The notes beneath the pieces are model-generated. The model was not told the DNA's origin. It ran no database searches and saw only the letters and a list, made by a program, of their open reading frames with translations. Shown piece by piece: positions 9,488-17,078 of a stretch of 64,000 nucleotides of DNA. The first letter of the stretch is position 1, and the number at the start of each line of letters is the position of its first letter. A program made the position numbers and the translations under genes. The stretch is from TMED109 sp002171375 (GTDB taxonomy: Bacteria > Pseudomonadota > Alphaproteobacteria > TMED109), in the NCBI GenBank assembly GCA_965657505.1, contig CBFHON010000005.1:62001-126000 (forward strand), read 5' to 3'.

Positions 9488-9811
9488 ATGATTGTAGAAA
9501 TGAGAACTTACACTATTCAACCAGGATCTACTCCCGAGTACTTTAAGGTTTATGAAACTATGGGAATGGAAGCTCAAAAGGAAATATTGGGACATATGGT
9601 TGGTTATTATGCGACAGAGATAGGAGAATTAAATCAAGTAGTTCATATGTGGGCTTACGATAGTTTAAATAGCCGAGTAGAAAGAAGAGCTAAATTAATG
9701 CAAGATGAAAGGTGGCAAAAAATGTTACCTGAACTAAGAAAATTTATAATAGCTCAGAAAACTCAAATACTGATTCCTGCACCTTTTGCAAAAATTCCAA
9801 AAATTGATTAG
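9488..9811 (+). CDS. NIPSNAP family protein
   Basis: A 107-residue protein starting at the ATG at 9488, which has AAGGAG 7 bases upstream. An earlier in-frame start would overlap the amidase and lacks such a site. The sequence begins MIVEMRTYTIQPGS and contains the MWAYDSLNSRVERRAKLMQD segment typical of the NIPSNAP ferredoxin-like fold. Biochemical function of bacterial NIPSNAPs is poorly known; they often sit beside catabolic enzymes, as here behind the amidase. It ends with a 4-base convergent overlap with apbE. Confidence 0.88.
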   Translation: MIVEMRTYTIQPGSTPEYFKVYETMGMEAQKEILGHMVGYYATEIGELNQVVHMWAYDSLNSRVERRAKLMQDERWQKMLPELRKFIIAQKTQILIPAPFAKIPKID

Positions 9812-10812
9812 ATAGAAGTAATAATTTTTCTATTTCTGCTGTTATCAAAAATTTCAAAGCCAACATTTAGTTTTTTAGCAATTTTTTCAGCAGCTTTTTG
9901 GTCCAAAACTAAAAAAGCAGTGGCTAAAGCATCTGCTTCAGCTGCAGTTTTAGCTATAACGCTCACTTGTAAGAGTTTGTTTGCATTATACCCATTTTTA
10001 GGATCAAAAATATGATGATATTTTCCATACAAATCAAAAGGCGTTCCTAATCCTGCAGAGGTTGCTACAGCAGCATTTGTAAATTCTATTTCCCCAATAG
10101 TATCTGTATGTTCTGGGTTTGATAATAGTAAACGCCAAGGCCTTCCATCTGGGTGATCGCCAATACCTCTGTATTCACCAAGTTGAACTAATGTATTATT
10201 TATTCCAGAATTAATTAAATTTTCAGAAATTTTGTCAGTAATATAACCTTGAGCGATTCCATTTAAAGTCGATGACATCCCGTTTACTTCATAATTAATT
10301 AAATTTTTATTAACAGAGATAGATCGCCAATCTACTAGGTTTAAAGTTTTTTCTATTTCATCTTCTTTAGGAGGTTTATTTGTTTTTGTAAATGCCTCAT
10401 TATAGAGATTCCATAGTGGTTGAACTGTTACATCAAAAGCACCATCAGTTATTTCTGCATACTTTTTCGATAAATTTAATAATGCTATCATATCCGGGTC
10501 AGGGTTTTTTACATATCCATTTTTATTTAACATTGATAATTGTGAATCATCATTATAAAGAGAAAAAAGGCTCTCTAATTGAACTAATTTTTTATAACTA
10601 TTACTTAAAATATCTTCAGCTTCTTTCTGGTTGGGATGGTAAATAGTAATTTCCGCAGGGGCACCAAGAGCTATTCCACTCCATGTTACCTTTTTTAGGG
10701 TATCTTCTTTGGTTAGTTTAACGAGAGTAGTCCCAGATATTACTCCAATAGAAGCTATTCCAACGATTTTAAGAAATCTTCTTCTAGTTCTATTACTTTT
10801 TAATACAGACAT
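9808..10812 (-). CDS. apbE: FAD:protein FMN transferase, Tat-exported
   Basis: A 334-residue ApbE-family protein that covalently attaches FMN to Thr/Ser of redox proteins such as NqrB/C, RnfG or FMN-binding domain proteins in the periplasm. The N-terminus NRTRRRFLKIVGIASIG is a twin-arginine signal. Family blocks seen: FSLYNDDSQLSMLNKNG, GAFDVTVQPLWNLY, LNGIAQGYITD, LVQLGEYRGIG, and the C-terminal AEADALATAFLVL with the Mg-binding aspartate. It lies 50 bases behind the RND permease on the same strand. No flavoprotein target is visible nearby. Confidence 0.92.
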   Translation of the reverse strand: MSVLKSNRTRRRFLKIVGIASIGVISGTTLVKLTKEDTLKKVTWSGIALGAPAEITIYHPNQKEAEDILSNSYKKLVQLESLFSLYNDDSQLSMLNKNGYVKNPDPDMIALLNLSKKYAEITDGAFDVTVQPLWNLYNEAFTKTNKPPKEDEIEKTLNLVDWRSISVNKNLINYEVNGMSSTLNGIAQGYITDKISENLINSGINNTLVQLGEYRGIGDHPDGRPWRLLLSNPEHTDTIGEIEFTNAAVATSAGLGTPFDLYGKYHHIFDPKNGYNANKLLQVSVIAKTAAEADALATAFLVLDQKAAEKIAKKLNVGFEIFDNSRNRKIITSI

Positions 10813-10862
10813 AATAAACTCCTTAAATAAATAATAGTATTAATTAATATTTAATCAAATCT

Positions 10863-13800
10863 TTATTCTGCAATAGCATGGTTTATTCTTTGTGATTTAA
10901 CTATATTTTCTCTAATAAATATTCTTAGCATTGGAGGAACTATAGCTAAAGTTAAAATAGCTGATAGGCATAAACCACCTATTACAACTGATCCTAAGCC
11001 TCTATACAACTCAGACCCGGCTCCAGGAAAAACCACAAGAGGTATCATACCAAAAACACTTGTTAGGGTGGACATGAAAATTGGTCTTATTCGATTTCTC
11101 GTTGCCTCTAATATTGCTTCAGAAGCATTTAAGTTTTCTTCCTTCATATGTTGTAAGGTTTGGTGTACCAATAAAATAGCGTTATTTACGACAATTCCAA
11201 TTAAAATTACAAAACCTAGCATTGTTAGCATATCTAGTGGTTGTAATATATTTAAATTTAGAACCCATAATCCCATTACTCCTCCCGCTGCAGCTGGTGG
11301 AACGGATAACATTATAACTAAAGGATAAATAAAACTTTCAAATAATATTGCCATTAATAAATAGACCATACATATAGCCACTATTAAATTCATTACCATT
11401 GCATTCCATGTACTTGTTAATTCGTCAGCTGTTCCAGAAAGGTTTAAGTTAATACCAGTAGGTAATCCTTGTTGTTCAAGAGGTAAAATTACTTTTTCTT
11501 TTATAGTATCAATAGCAGCTTCTAAAGGAATTTTATCTATGGGCTTTATTTGTAAGGTAATAGTTCTATCTCTTTCAATATGTCTTATTTCTGTCGGGCC
11601 AGAAGTCATAACTACGTCAGCTATAGACGATATAGGCAGTATTTTTCCACTTGGCGTAACAACGGGAATATTTTCAATCCCTTGTGTTTCTTTGATAGCG
11701 TTCTCTTTCCCTCTTAATGTTAAATCCATTCTTTTGGAGTCTACTGTTATTTCAGCAATCCTTAAACCTGAATTAAATGCATCAACACTTAATGCGAGAG
11801 ATTGTGCTGTAATATTATTGTCAGCTAACTTAACTCTATTTGGTTTAACTTGTATTTCAGGAGCTCCTAGTACTAAGCCAGGTATAGGACGCATTTGATT
11901 ACCTTCATTTCTAGGAAAAGACTTTCCTACCAAACCTGCTGCCTGTTGAGCAACTATTACTACTTTTTCTAAGTCAGGCCCTGTAATATCTAAATCTATT
12001 GATCTTCCTCCCCCAAAACCTCTTTGAAATAAACTGGGTTGCGTAAAAAAACCAAAGGTTCCTGGTTCTCCAAATAGAGAGCGTGTCAATACTGGAATTA
12101 ATTCTCTTACTCTTGTGTCTTGAATTGCACTTGCACCAAAAAGAGTTCTTCCTCCAGCACCTGCAACAAAAAAGTAGTTTCTAATTTTAGGAGGTTGTCC
12201 TTCTTCAGCTTCTGGACCGGTTTCTGAAGCCCATAAATTTTTTACTCTAACTTCAACTCTTTCAGCAATTTCTGTTAAGGTTTCTAAATTATATCCTGGA
12301 GGAGGAAGCATAATACCAAAGATCAAATTTCTATTTCCCTCTGGGAGATATTCCAGTTTAGGAAGCATAGAATAAGAAATAGATAGTGCCCCTAAAGCAA
12401 CAGTTGCTGCTACTAATAATGATGCCATTCTGGATTTAGTAATTAATTTTACATAACCTATTGTAAATTTAACAAAGCCTCTAGCTATATTATCTATGAT
12501 AAATATATTTTTTTTAGTAGCCTTTACTCCTGTTAAAAGCCATTTGGCTAGTGCAGGTAAAACAGTAACAGAAACTAAGAGGCTCATAGTAACAGCAACA
12601 GAAATAGCAACTGCTATATCTCTAAATAATTGTCCTGCTTCTAATTGCATTATTAAAATTGGAACAAAAACTAAAACAGTTGTTAATGCAGATACCATGA
12701 CAGCTGACCAAACCTGTTTAGCACCAAAATATGCTGCTTCATTTGCTTCTTTTCCATTTTCTCTATGCCTATATATATTTTCTAAAACAACAATTGCTGC
12801 ATCAACAACCATACCTACCGCAAATGCTATACCAGCTAAAGAAATAACATTTATAGATCTTCCTAGAGCAGCCATTGCAACAAAAGCGGCTACAACCGAT
12901 ATCGGGATAGATAGTCCAATAATGACTGTAGCTCTCCATGATCTTAAGAATAATATTAAAATAAATATTGCTAGAGTTCCGCCTATCCATATATTTTGTC
13001 TAACTAGTTCTATTGCAGAGTCAATATATATGGTTTCATCATAAACTTGTTCTAATTTAAGCCCTAAGTTAGGTAATGAATCTTCATTAAGTTCTTTAAC
13101 AGCATTCCTTACTCCTTGCATGATCTCAATAACATTAGCTCCAGATTGACGAACGGCATTAATAGCTAATGATGAATCTCCTAAAAATCTAATATTTGAG
13201 GTAGGTTCTTTATGAGTAAATTCTACTTCTGCTATATCGTCTATAGTCACTCTACCTAGGCGACCATTTTCATTTTCATCGCTTATCAATACTACATCTT
13301 TAACTTGATCTGGAGTCTGAAATTCTCCTTCCGCTCTAACAATATATCTTCTCTTTCCTTCTTCTACATCTCCAGCCGAAATGGATGCATTTGCTCTTTG
13401 GAGAGCTAAAGCAACTTGAGGAACTGTAAGACCATAATTAGCCATTTTTTCTGGGTCTATGGTAACTCTTAATTCTGTTTCGCTTCCACCATAGACAGTT
13501 GTTCTGGCAACGCCTGGAACTCTTTCTATTTTATCTTGGATTACATTTTCTACGATATCTCCATAGGCAGCTATATCTGTTTCATTTCCATCAGTTTTAG
13601 TTAAAATAAACCATGCAATTGCATTATCATCTAAGCCAGCGGTATCGAGACTTGGTTCACCAGCATCATCTGGATAACCTTCAATTTGATTTAATCGATT
13701 AGAAACTAATAATAATGCTCTATCCATATTTATATTAGTATCAAATTCAATAGTTACTTCTGAACGACCTTCTTGAGCTTTTGCAGATAATCTCTTTGAT

Positions 13801-14027
13801 CCCTCTATACCTTTTAATACTTCTTCCTGCCTATTTACTATTTCTCTCTCAATTTCGTATGGAGATGCTCCATACCAATTAGTACTAACGGTTATCACTG
13901 GTTTATTTACATCTGGTGCTAATTGTATTGGTATTCTATCTAAAGCTATAAAACCTAATACTATTGTCATAAAAATGGCTGCGACTACAGCAGTAGGTCT
14001 TTCTATTGATGCTTTAATAATATCCAT
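10863..14027 (-). CDS. RND efflux transporter permease (AcrB/HAE1 family)
   Basis: A 1054-residue inner-membrane pump with the duplicated RND layout: one N-terminal helix, a periplasmic loop, six helices, then the same again. GMVVDAAIVVLENIYRHRENG in TM4 holds a single acidic residue where AcrB has Asp-Asp, and GIVVNNAILLVHQ in TM10 has Asn in place of the AcrB lysine. Both substitutions occur in the MdtB/MexF-unlike HAE1 subgroups of marine bacteria. The adaptor gene ends at the first base of this gene's start codon (1-base overlap). Together they would export drugs, bile-like compounds or other amphiphiles; no outer-membrane channel is adjacent. Confidence 0.93.
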   Translation of the reverse strand: MDIIKASIERPTAVVAAIFMTIVLGFIALDRIPIQLAPDVNKPVITVSTNWYGASPYEIEREIVNRQEEVLKGIEGSKRLSAKAQEGRSEVTIEFDTNINMDRALLLVSNRLNQIEGYPDDAGEPSLDTAGLDDNAIAWFILTKTDGNETDIAAYGDIVENVIQDKIERVPGVARTTVYGGSETELRVTIDPEKMANYGLTVPQVALALQRANASISAGDVEEGKRRYIVRAEGEFQTPDQVKDVVLISDENENGRLGRVTIDDIAEVEFTHKEPTSNIRFLGDSSLAINAVRQSGANVIEIMQGVRNAVKELNEDSLPNLGLKLEQVYDETIYIDSAIELVRQNIWIGGTLAIFILILFLRSWRATVIIGLSIPISVVAAFVAMAALGRSINVISLAGIAFAVGMVVDAAIVVLENIYRHRENGKEANEAAYFGAKQVWSAVMVSALTTVLVFVPILIMQLEAGQLFRDIAVAISVAVTMSLLVSVTVLPALAKWLLTGVKATKKNIFIIDNIARGFVKFTIGYVKLITKSRMASLLVAATVALGALSISYSMLPKLEYLPEGNRNLIFGIMLPPPGYNLETLTEIAERVEVRVKNLWASETGPEAEEGQPPKIRNYFFVAGAGGRTLFGASAIQDTRVRELIPVLTRSLFGEPGTFGFFTQPSLFQRGFGGGRSIDLDITGPDLEKVVIVAQQAAGLVGKSFPRNEGNQMRPIPGLVLGAPEIQVKPNRVKLADNNITAQSLALSVDAFNSGLRIAEITVDSKRMDLTLRGKENAIKETQGIENIPVVTPSGKILPISSIADVVMTSGPTEIRHIERDRTITLQIKPIDKIPLEAAIDTIKEKVILPLEQQGLPTGINLNLSGTADELTSTWNAMVMNLIVAICMVYLLMAILFESFIYPLVIMLSVPPAAAGGVMGLWVLNLNILQPLDMLTMLGFVILIGIVVNNAILLVHQTLQHMKEENLNASEAILEATRNRIRPIFMSTLTSVFGMIPLVVFPGAGSELYRGLGSVVIGGLCLSAILTLAIVPPMLRIFIRENIVKSQRINHAIAE

Positions 14028-15175
14028 TATTTTTTCTCACCTTCATCTGAGTTCTTAGTCGGAATAGGCTTTACACTTTGTCCTGGCCTTAATCTTTCAT
14101 TACCTTTAACAACTACTATGTCTCCTTCTTTGACTCCTCCTAAAACAATAAATCTATTACCAACCCCATCTCCAAGTTTTAATGGTTTAATAATTGCTTT
14201 TTCGTCTTCAACTACATAGACAAGAGACATTCCTTCTCGCTTTAGAATGGCATCTTTATGAATAGTAGGAGCTTTAAGTCCAGGTCCAATTGGAATAAAT
14301 ATGTTAACATTTTCTCCGACAAATAAGTTTCTAGAAATTTCACTATTATTAAACTTTAAGTGAACAGGTATTGTTCTAGAATTAGAATTTTCTCTTACGC
14401 CTAAAGCTCTTAATTTAGAATTAAAAGAAAGATTATCTGTTGTAGCTATTTTTATATCATTATTAATTTTTAAAATTCTAGCTCTATTAGATGGGACATC
14501 AGCTTCAATCTCCAACAAAGAGTCGCTTACAAGTTTAAATAATGTAAACCCAAGTCCAACGGCTTCCCCTAACTCAATCATTTTTAATTCTATTACCCCA
14601 TCGAATGGAGCTTTAACTGTAGCCCTTTTTAGGTTTAACTTAGCAAGTTTTTCCTCTTGTAAAATAGACTTTAATTTAGCTTCTACAATTTCTTCTTTTG
14701 CAATTAATGAGGTATGTAAACTTTGAAGTCTTTCATATTTCGCAACATTAAATGCTGACGATTCTTTTAGGTTTTCCATTCTGTTTAGCTCAATTAAATT
14801 TATATTAGTTTCAGCTTTAGCACTTTTTATTTCTGCTTTAGTTGCGGCAACATTTGCAGAAGCTATTTCAGCAAACCATTTATATCTTTCTATATCGATT
14901 AAGGCTAAAATTTGTCCTTCTTTAACTTTATCACCTACGTCAACTAATACTTTTTCTATTTTACCTATAACTGCTGCAGGAACATCAGCTTCTTTTAGGG
15001 AAACAATACGACCAATAACCGGAATAGTTTGATTTAAAGCTTCTAATACTACAACATCAGTTTCTACAGATGCTGCGCCTTGAGAAAAGACATTCTTATT
15101 AAGAAAAAATATTATTGTAAGTACAATAAAACCTATATAAAAAGTTTTGCTCACAATATTTTTAAATTTTGTCAT
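14027..15175 (-). CDS. RND efflux periplasmic adaptor (membrane fusion protein)
   Basis: A 382-residue adaptor with an N-terminal signal or anchor (hydrophobic residues 14-30), a split lipoyl/barrel-sandwich domain (IGKIEKVLVDVGDKVKEGQILALID and the later VKAPFDGVIELKMIELGEAVG), a coiled-coil hairpin in between, and a C-terminal beta-barrel and membrane-proximal domain. It partners the permease with which it shares one base. It lies 84 bases downstream of a small periplasmic protein gene that diverges from a TetR regulator, so that regulator is a plausible controller. Confidence 0.92.
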   Translation of the reverse strand: MTKFKNIVSKTFYIGFIVLTIIFFLNKNVFSQGAASVETDVVVLEALNQTIPVIGRIVSLKEADVPAAVIGKIEKVLVDVGDKVKEGQILALIDIERYKWFAEIASANVAATKAEIKSAKAETNINLIELNRMENLKESSAFNVAKYERLQSLHTSLIAKEEIVEAKLKSILQEEKLAKLNLKRATVKAPFDGVIELKMIELGEAVGLGFTLFKLVSDSLLEIEADVPSNRARILKINNDIKIATTDNLSFNSKLRALGVRENSNSRTIPVHLKFNNSEISRNLFVGENVNIFIPIGPGLKAPTIHKDAILKREGMSLVYVVEDEKAIIKPLKLGDGVGNRFIVLGGVKEGDIVVVKGNERLRPGQSVKPIPTKNSDEGEKK

Positions 15176-15259
15176 AGTAAACCTTATTATAATTTTTGAA
15201 TAATAAAGTGTTTAACATGGATTAAATTTAAATTATAGCTTCTTATTAATTAAGAATAG

Positions 15260-15517
15260 TTAATTGCTTGATTTGTTAAGGGCTTCGGTTAACAAGTCCT
15301 CACAATTTACTCCCATACTTTCGCTTAATGCTATGTTTTTTGACGCATCTATTCCTGCATCTCTAAGATTTATTATACTTTCTTTCAGTTCTTTCGGAAT
15401 AGAATTATTATTTAAATTATTATTAACTTTAACTATTAATTCTTGGCATATCTCACTGGAATATGAATTTGATATTATAGTGGATAAGATAAATATTGTA
15501 AAAACTATGGTTTTCAT
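15260..15517 (-). CDS. small periplasmic protein of unknown function
   Basis: An 85-residue protein with a clean signal peptide (MKTIVFTIFILSTIISNSYS, cleavage probably after SYS) and a mature part with two cysteines (SEICQEL and VNCEDLL) that could form a disulfide. GAGGAAAA just before the ATG is a good ribosome binding site, which supports this strand over the antisense frame. I do not recognise a family. It lies between the TetR gene (divergent) and the RND adaptor (same strand), so it may be the first gene of the efflux operon. Confidence 0.65.
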   Translation of the reverse strand: MKTIVFTIFILSTIISNSYSSEICQELIVKVNNNLNNNSIPKELKESIINLRDAGIDASKNIALSESMGVNCEDLLTEALNKSSN

Positions 15518-15538
15518 TATTTTTCCTCATATTGTAAA

Positions 15539-15599
15539 GCAAATAGTTGGGTTGTAACAACAGAGAGTTAAATTACACGGGGATCCCACAACCACTTGC
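15539..15599. other. GC-rich imperfect inverted repeat in a divergent intergenic region
   Basis: GCAA (15539-15542) and GGTTGT (15550-15555) pair with ACAACC (15588-15593) and TTGC (15596-15599). The interior contains the palindrome GGGATCCC. The stretch is clearly richer in G and C than its surroundings and sits in the 5' leader of the small periplasmic gene. It could fold in RNA or be a protein-binding site; I could not match it to a known riboswitch. Confidence 0.35.
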
Positions 15600-15618
15600 A
15601 TTTATTTAATTTATTTAT

Positions 15619-15632
15619 ATACTGATTAGTAT
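15619..15632. promoter_or_regulatory. operator-like palindrome 1 upstream of the TetR gene
   Basis: ATACTGATTAGTAT is a perfect 5-base inverted repeat around a 4-base centre and is followed by AAATAT. It is the first of three copies of the same pattern before the TetR-family gene; the next begins 43 bases further on, close to four helical turns. Confidence 0.6.
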
Positions 15633-15661
15633 AAATATAAATTATTCGTGATTTTATTAAA

Positions 15662-15675
15662 ATACCATTTGGTAT
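15662..15675. promoter_or_regulatory. operator-like palindrome 2 upstream of the TetR gene
   Basis: ATACCATTTGGTAT is a perfect 5-base inverted repeat around a 4-base centre, again followed by AAATAT. The third copy begins 32 bases further on, close to three helical turns. Confidence 0.6.
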
Positions 15676-15693
15676 AAATATGTCAAGAATTAA

Positions 15694-15707
15694 ATACTAA
15701 TTGGTAT
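15694..15707. promoter_or_regulatory. operator-like palindrome 3, abutting the TetR start codon
   Basis: ATACTAATTGGTAT is a near-perfect copy of the same pattern (one mismatch in the arms) followed by AAA and then the ATG at 15711. It occupies the place of a ribosome binding site, so a bound regulator would block the TetR gene's own expression. Confidence 0.55.
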
Positions 15708-15710
15708 AAA

Positions 15711-16316
15711 ATGAAAATAATTAAAAAAGGCAGGCCAAAAACTTTTAATAAGCAAATAGTAGAAAAAATAGCTATGCAGGCTTATTGGAGAGAAGGCATG
15801 AATAATATTTCATTAAATGAAATATGCAGACAAATTGGAGAATCAAAACCTAGCGTCTATAGAGAGTATGGAGGCGAAGATGGTTTAAAATTTTCTGCTT
15901 TAAAATTATATCTAGATACAAGAGTTAACATTTTATCAGAATATCTATTTAGTGAAAAACCATTCATAGAAAATTTACAGTCAGTTTTTAATTACTTAAT
16001 AAATAATCATTTTGATGACGATAATCCTTACCCATGTCTATACAATAAAGAATCTTGGTTTCCATCTAAAAGCATGTCTATGAAATGTAAAAACATAGTT
16101 ATGGAGAAAGATAAAGAAATAGCTATTAAGCTAAAGAGGCATTTAAAAAAAGCAATAGAATTAAATGAAATCTTTATTGATATAGATATCGATGTTTGTG
16201 CTGATTATATTCACCATCAAATAAAATTAATTGCAACATTATCTAATAACAAGGTTTCTAAGGATATTTTAAATGGAATGGTTCATTTAATTATGCGTTC
16301 TTTGAAAAAGAGCTAA
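15711..16316 (+). CDS. TetR/AcrR-family transcriptional regulator
   Basis: A 201-residue regulator. The N-terminal helix-turn-helix is clear: IVEKIAMQAYWREGMNNISLN, then EICRQIGESKPSVYREYGGEDGL, where the recognition helix ends in the YREYGG(K/E)DGL variant of the TetR family. The C-terminal ligand domain is not diagnostic. No Shine-Dalgarno precedes the ATG at 15711, but later methionines would cut into the DNA-binding domain. Three palindromes upstream suggest autoregulation. The divergent small periplasmic gene and efflux pump are the likely targets (inference). It ends with a 4-base convergent overlap with alkA. Confidence 0.85.
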   Translation: MKIIKKGRPKTFNKQIVEKIAMQAYWREGMNNISLNEICRQIGESKPSVYREYGGEDGLKFSALKLYLDTRVNILSEYLFSEKPFIENLQSVFNYLINNHFDDDNPYPCLYNKESWFPSKSMSMKCKNIVMEKDKEIAIKLKRHLKKAIELNEIFIDIDIDVCADYIHHQIKLIATLSNNKVSKDILNGMVHLIMRSLKKS

Positions 16317-16954
16317 TATTCTACTGGAATTGGATCAATTGATCTCCATAAATACCATGTTGCTGCTGACCTGAAAGGTTTCCATCTTTCTGCAACTGCT
16401 ACAACTTCTTCATAACTAGGGTCAAATTTATTTAAATAATTTTTGCCCACAGCTCTTCTAAGGCCCAGGTCTCCTAAGGGTAATATATTTGGTCTTAAAA
16501 AAACAAACATTAAAAACATTTCGGCACTCCAGGGACCAATCCCCTTTAATTTACAAAGTTCTTTGATAACGTCATCATCACTCATATTTTGCCAGGTATT
16601 AATTGATTTTGGATTTTTAATAATAAAATTTGATAAACCGACCATATATTCAACTTTTCTATTAGAGAGCCCAAATTTTCGTAGTCTATCATTTCCATAT
16701 TTAATAATTATTTTTGGATTTACTTCTTGAAGCCCAGTTTCAAATTTATTCCAAATACTAGCAGCAGCTTTAACAGAAATTTGTTGACCTATAATAGTTC
16801 TACAAAGTGCATTAAAAGGTTCTCCTCGTGATTCAATACTTCCATCATTATGATTCATTATAATTGTCTTCATAATAGGATCATTATTTTTTAAAAATGA
16901 TTTAGCTTCATTCCACCAAGCAGGTTTCTTATTTATCATGAAATTGTGATCCAT
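16313..16954 (-). CDS. DNA-3-methyladenine glycosylase II (AlkA-like)
   Basis: About 213 residues. The helix-hairpin-helix KLKGIGPWSAEMFLMFVFLRP is followed by PLGDLGLRRAVG, which holds the catalytic aspartate, and GEPFNALCRTIIGQQISVKAA is the family's N-terminal block. The enzyme removes alkylated purines in base excision repair. I chose the ATG at 16954; an ATG at 16987 with a weak AAGAG and one at 16939 are alternatives, and the N-terminal homology begins only around PAWWNEAK. It diverges from the MMPL exporter and converges on the TetR gene. Confidence 0.87.
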   Translation of the reverse strand: MDHNFMINKKPAWWNEAKSFLKNNDPIMKTIIMNHNDGSIESRGEPFNALCRTIIGQQISVKAAASIWNKFETGLQEVNPKIIIKYGNDRLRKFGLSNRKVEYMVGLSNFIIKNPKSINTWQNMSDDDVIKELCKLKGIGPWSAEMFLMFVFLRPNILPLGDLGLRRAVGKNYLNKFDPSYEEVVAVAERWKPFRSAATWYLWRSIDPIPVEY

Positions 16955-17078
16955 ATTTAATTCTAGTATTATAATGATTATAGACATTAATAGCTCTTTA
17001 ATATATAGGATACTTTATTGAATAAATAAAATTAGTATATAATTTGTACATTATAAATTTGCTAGGAGGGTAGTCAGA

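Noticed and set aside
12496..13044. 182-codon open frame antisense to the RND permease
   Set aside because: It is the reverse strand of a conserved transporter gene, has no family resemblance or ribosome binding site, and its composition follows from the permease codons.
15264..15557. 97-codon frame antisense to the small periplasmic protein
   Set aside because: The minus-strand frame has a signal peptide and a good Shine-Dalgarno; the plus-strand frame has neither.
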